Positions 60,974 to 64,000 of a DNA stretch of 64,000 bases are shown piece by piece. Position 1 is the first letter of the stretch; each line of letters begins with the position of its first letter. The notes beneath the pieces are model-generated. The model was not told the origin of the DNA. It did no database searches and was given only the letters and a program-made list of their open reading frames with translations. The DNA comes from an uncultured bacterium. GTDB taxonomy: Bacteria > Planctomycetota > Phycisphaerae > Phycisphaerales > SM1A02. The DNA is taken from NCBI GenBank assembly GCA_903919715.1, contig CAIXJC010000027.1, forward strand, positions 93,194 through 157,193. Reading direction: 5' to 3'. The position numbers and the translations under genes were made by a program.

Positions 60974-62182
60974 ATGAGCACAAATCCAGTCGTTCCACTT
61001 CTTGACCTCAAGCCACAATACCAATCGATCAAGTCAGAGATCGACGAAGCGGTCGCACGGGTGATCGCAAGCCAAATATTCATTCTGGGTCCAGAGGTCG
61101 AGGCGTTTGAGAAAGAAATCGCAGAGTATTGCGGCATCAAGTACGCCGTGGGTTGCACGAGTGGCTCCGACGCAATTGTCTTGGCATTGATGGCGCTTGG
61201 TGGGAAGCCTGGCGACGAGGTCCTTTGTCCCTCGTACACCTTTTTCGCGACGGGTGGCGCTGTCGCGCGCATCGGCCTGAAACCTGTTTGGGTCGATATC
61301 GATCCCGTGACTTACAACATGTGCCCTGTGCTGACCGCGGAAGCAGCGAAGTCGTGCAAGAAACTCAAGGCAATCATGCCAGTTCATTTGTATGGCCAAG
61401 CAGCGGACATGGTTGCATTTGAGGCACTCGCCGCTCGGCTGAATGTCTCAGTCGTGGAAGATGCGGCGCAGGCCATCGGCTCTCGCGATGCACAAGGTGT
61501 TCCAGTGGGTGTGCGTGGCGCAATCGCAACGTGGAGTTTCTTCCCTTCGAAAAATCTCGGTGGGTTTGGTGATGCAGGAATGTGCACGACCAATAGTGCG
61601 GAGCTCGCTGATTCGATGAAGATGCTGCGGGTTCACGGAAGCAAGGTGAAGTACATCCACACTGTTGTGGGCATGAACGGCCGATTGGATGCGCTGCAGG
61701 CGGCAGTTTTACGCGTGAAATTGCGCCACTTGGAAGCCTGGCATGCGGGCCGTCAACGCAACGCAGCATTTTATGATGGCGCGTTCGCAGCAGCGGGCGC
61801 AAGCGATTCCCGAACGCCGCTCACCTCTCATCAGAAGGGTGGAATTGCGATGCGCTTCCCATACAAGATTCCTGCGCCTGCGCGCCATATTTATAACCAG
61901 TACATCATCCGCGTTCCGCAAGGCATGCGTGACGACTTGCGCGCACATCTCACCGCACAGAAGATTGGGACGGAGATTTACTACCCAGTGCCACTCCATT
62001 TGCAAGAGTGCTTTGAATACTTGGGAACAAAGCCAGGAACGCTTCCGCATACCGAAGCGGCATCGCTGGAAACAATTGCGCTTCCGATTTTCCCAGATCT
62101 CACGCCAGATCAACTGCGACATGTCGCCGAACGAGTGGTTCAATATGTCGCAGCGAATTCGAAATCAGCTGTAAGCGTGTGA
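60974..62182 (+). CDS. DegT/DnrJ/EryC1/StrS-family sugar aminotransferase
   Basis: 402 residues from ATG 60974, supported by ACGGAG 5-10 bases upstream and TATTCT at 60943-60948; the open frame runs upstream to 60809 without family similarity. PLP lysine Lys193 is in WSFFPSKNLGGFGDAG, with GCTSGSDAIVLAL and VVEDAAQAIGS. Such enzymes transfer an amino group to a nucleotide-linked keto sugar; WbpE-like N-acetylated sugars are a common product. It overlaps the ligase gene by 4 bases. Confidence 0.92.
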   Translation: MSTNPVVPLLDLKPQYQSIKSEIDEAVARVIASQIFILGPEVEAFEKEIAEYCGIKYAVGCTSGSDAIVLALMALGGKPGDEVLCPSYTFFATGGAVARIGLKPVWVDIDPVTYNMCPVLTAEAAKSCKKLKAIMPVHLYGQAADMVAFEALAARLNVSVVEDAAQAIGSRDAQGVPVGVRGAIATWSFFPSKNLGGFGDAGMCTTNSAELADSMKMLRVHGSKVKYIHTVVGMNGRLDALQAAVLRVKLRHLEAWHAGRQRNAAFYDGAFAAAGASDSRTPLTSHQKGGIAMRFPYKIPAPARHIYNQYIIRVPQGMRDDLRAHLTAQKIGTEIYYPVPLHLQECFEYLGTKPGTLPHTEAASLETIALPIFPDLTPDQLRHVAERVVQYVAANSKSAVSV

Positions 62183-63477
62183 CGGAATTTTCGACCCATC
62201 CGTGGGACAGCGACCTCGATTGGCGTAACGCTGAGCGAACGACGCGTGGCGGAACGTGGCAAGATCTCGTTGGCGAACCTGCGCATTTGATCGCTGCAAT
62301 CTTTGCCCTGGTGATGGAGCCAATTTCGACGGCAACGGCGAGCATTGGGTTTGCAACGCTCTGCATGATTGCGGCTCTGCGGCTTCCAGTGCTCTGGCCC
62401 ATTTGGCGCAGGATGCTTGGGCAAACGTGGATCAAATTGTTGGTGATTTGGATTGTGTGGACGGCGATTTCGATTGCGTGGTCGCCGGATCAAGCCAAGG
62501 GGTTTGATCGTTTAGGGGCTCTCAAGTTCTTCGCATGGTTACCGTTGCTTTGGCCGCTCCATCGATATTGGAAGTGGTTGTTCGGTGGATTCTTGTTCTC
62601 AACGGTGGTGCTTCAGGGAATCCAAATTTCAGGAGAGTTCTTCGGGGCGACGCACCACGGCGGAAGCCTCGCTGCAGGGATGCGACATCCGACGATGGCA
62701 GGAATGTGGAACGGGATCGCACTCAGCTGCTGGCTTTTTCTTTCGGTGGCTGCTGGATGGCGAGTGATGTTGCTCGCAGTGCCGATGGCGAGTCTTTGTG
62801 CATTTGGATTTTTCTGGGCTGGTCAGCGCGCGGCGCTCGTTGGAATCATCATCGAGATCGCAGTGACCAACATCATTCTTGGATTCGTCGCCAAAGGATG
62901 GATGCACAAGGCGATCACACGTGGCATGATCGGCGTTGTCATTCTTGGCGCTGTTTATTTTATCGCTGGAGCACGGATGACGGCCAAGCTTGCGCAGGTA
63001 TCAAAGGAAACGACGCAGTCGCTGCAGGGCGATGCGCCAGAAATCGTGGAGACGCGAATCGCGATGTGGAAAACATCACTGATTGCGTGGGAGAAAAATC
63101 CGATGTTTGGAGTCGGCTTGGGCGGGTATCAAATGGCCACGGCAGGGATCGATGTTGGATATAAGAAACGAGGCAAAGTGAAGGACATTCATAACTTCGA
63201 CACGTCCCACTCCACATACATCATGATTCTCACGGAATCGGGCCTTGTAGGGATCGCCCTTTTTCTTGCTTGGGCTGTCGCATTCTTGGTGCGTGCAATC
63301 GATTGCACGCGTGTCGATCCGCTGCGCATTGGCGCATTCGGCGGTGCGATCATTTGGTTTTCAGCAGCGGCGTTCGATAGTTTCAACACACGCGGTGTGT
63401 TCTTGACAGTGGGCGTCATCATGATGGCGCTTGCGGTGATGCCACGATCCGACACGTCGCCCGCAATTGGAAAGTAA
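62179..63477 (+). CDS. O-antigen ligase-like (WaaL/Wzy family) membrane protein
   Basis: 432 residues starting with GTG in a GTGA overlap. About ten hydrophobic segments and one large extracytoplasmic loop containing ETRIAMWKTSLIAWEKNPMFGVGLGGYQM and HNFDTSHSTYIMILTESGLVGIALF, the classic Wzy_C pattern. These enzymes ligate or polymerise lipid-linked glycans at the outer face of the inner membrane. With the aminotransferase and GT2 genes it forms a small second surface-glycan locus. Confidence 0.86.
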   Translation: MTEFSTHPWDSDLDWRNAERTTRGGTWQDLVGEPAHLIAAIFALVMEPISTATASIGFATLCMIAALRLPVLWPIWRRMLGQTWIKLLVIWIVWTAISIAWSPDQAKGFDRLGALKFFAWLPLLWPLHRYWKWLFGGFLFSTVVLQGIQISGEFFGATHHGGSLAAGMRHPTMAGMWNGIALSCWLFLSVAAGWRVMLLAVPMASLCAFGFFWAGQRAALVGIIIEIAVTNIILGFVAKGWMHKAITRGMIGVVILGAVYFIAGARMTAKLAQVSKETTQSLQGDAPEIVETRIAMWKTSLIAWEKNPMFGVGLGGYQMATAGIDVGYKKRGKVKDIHNFDTSHSTYIMILTESGLVGIALFLAWAVAFLVRAIDCTRVDPLRIGAFGGAIIWFSAAAFDSFNTRGVFLTVGVIMMALAVMPRSDTSPAIGK

Positions 63478-63484
63478 GAAATAA

Positions 63485-63526
63485 AAACGGTCGCCTCATT
63501 GCGCATGCGCGTTGAGACGACCGTTT
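63485..63526. terminator. Bidirectional terminator-like hairpin between waaL-like and H-NS-like genes
   Basis: Arms 63485-63498 and 63513-63526 pair over 14 bases with one mismatch. The arms begin with A residues and end with T residues, as expected for a hairpin used from both sides. The loop is itself built around GCGCATGCGC. It lies in the gap between convergent genes. Confidence 0.75.
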
Positions 63527-63557
63527 GGTCTTTGTGGAATTGAAAGCAGAAATCAAA

Positions 63558-63941
63558 TCACTTGATGAGGAAGTCTTCCTTTTTCTTGCCGGCTTTCAGC
63601 TCGGCGGCCATCCAACCTGGCGGTTTTCCACGACCAGCCCAAGTTTCGCCCTTCTTGTTGCGATACTTCGGCTTCACCTTGAGGCGTTTGTCGTTGGGCT
63701 TGAGCGCCGAGCCAGCCTTTGCTGTCGCAGTGCCCACTTTGTACATAGTCGTTCCAACGTTTGTTCTCAGTGCAGTTCCGGCCGCATTCAAGTGGGCGAC
63801 GGTCAGACCGTGCTTGCGCATTTGCGTCTTGATGGATTTGACGACCTTCTCAATCTTCGCAGTTTCCACTGCGCGCAGCTTTTCAGCTTGCTTCGTAAGA
63901 CTGGCTATTTGTTGCATGACGGATTGATAATTGACTGGCAT
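63558..63941 (-). CDS. H-NS/Bv3F-like nucleoid-associated protein
   Basis: 127 residues, Lys-rich. The N-terminal half is helical and coiled-coil-prone (about 1-45); a variable linker follows. The C-terminal DNA-binding motif TWAGRGKPPGWM (Trp101 to Trp110 core) and the terminal KKEDFLIK closely match H-NS-family proteins of Proteobacteria. H-NS binds AT-rich minor groove and silences genes. A member in a Planctomycetes-like genome is unexpected. AGGAAT lies just before the ATG. Confidence 0.85.
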   Translation of the reverse strand: MPVNYQSVMQQIASLTKQAEKLRAVETAKIEKVVKSIKTQMRKHGLTVAHLNAAGTALRTNVGTTMYKVGTATAKAGSALKPNDKRLKVKPKYRNKKGETWAGRGKPPGWMAAELKAGKKKEDFLIK

Positions 63942-63987
63942 GGTGGATTCCTATTCTTCCCGGAATAGGGGTGAAGTTAAAGGTGGC

Positions 63988-63997
63988 TTAACGTTAA
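63988..63997. promoter_or_regulatory. Palindrome TTAACGTTAA upstream of the H-NS-like gene
   Basis: A perfect 10-bp palindrome about 47 bases before the start of the H-NS-like gene, with GGC and ACC flanks. It could be an operator or part of a promoter; the window ends 3 bases later. Confidence 0.3.
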
Positions 63998-64000
63998 ACC

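Noticed and set aside
1..64000. tRNA, rRNA, insertion sequence, phage or toxin-antitoxin genes
   Set aside because: I looked in the intergenic gaps and at all small frames and saw no cloverleaf, transposase, integrase or toxin motif.

Overview
The window looks like a chromosomal segment of a member of the Planctomycetota, probably near the Phycisphaerae. This rests on gene content only: an exosortase/EpsI/TPR/Wza/Wzc-type exopolysaccharide locus, a multihaem protein with a C-terminal dockerin, a lone glycine-rich secretin, LL-diaminopimelate aminotransferase, a tricorn-type protease and many lipoproteins. Coding density is high, no stretch over 300 bases lacks a gene, and I see no rRNA, tRNA, CRISPR array, insertion sequence or prophage.

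Region 1 (1-18.0 kb, all forward): the 3' end of radA, then pyrB, then a Wza-like exporter, an exosortase, an EpsI protein, a 1612-residue TPR protein, a Wzc-like chain-length protein whose P-loop lysine is missing, and a WecA-like sugar-phosphate transferase. The last gene overlaps rsmH, and the run continues into a LysM protein, an FtsL-like protein and ftsI. An exopolysaccharide/exosortase operon therefore appears to read into a reduced division/cell-wall cluster.

Region 2 (18.0-26.7 kb, reverse): carA and priA overlap as one unit; sucA, sucB and a lipoprotein form another.

Region 3 (26.8-34.1 kb, forward): a lone secretin is followed at very short spacing by a STAS/HATPase partner-switching pair, a Gfo/Idh/MocA oxidoreductase, an endonuclease IV fused in frame to a lipoprotein-like TPR protein, and queF.

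Region 4 (34.1-57.5 kb, mixed strands): unknown secreted proteins, an esterase, rlmE, dapL, a methyltransferase, an M42 peptidase, an SPFH protein, a tricorn protease, ppa, a pentahaem dockerin protein, a peptide ABC transporter pair (binding protein plus one permease), and two divergent exported proteins whose 41-bp spacer is almost entirely one inverted repeat.

Region 5 (57.5-64 kb): a YbhN-like flippase-family protein, pyrE, a GT2 glycosyltransferase, a GH57 enzyme, a DegT sugar aminotransferase, an O-antigen-ligase-like protein, and an H-NS-like protein.

A pattern that crosses the regions: many first-of-operon genes carry a TA-N3-T hexamer only 6-11 bases before the start codon, six of them at exactly 6 bases. 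That spacing points to leaderless or nearly leaderless transcripts.
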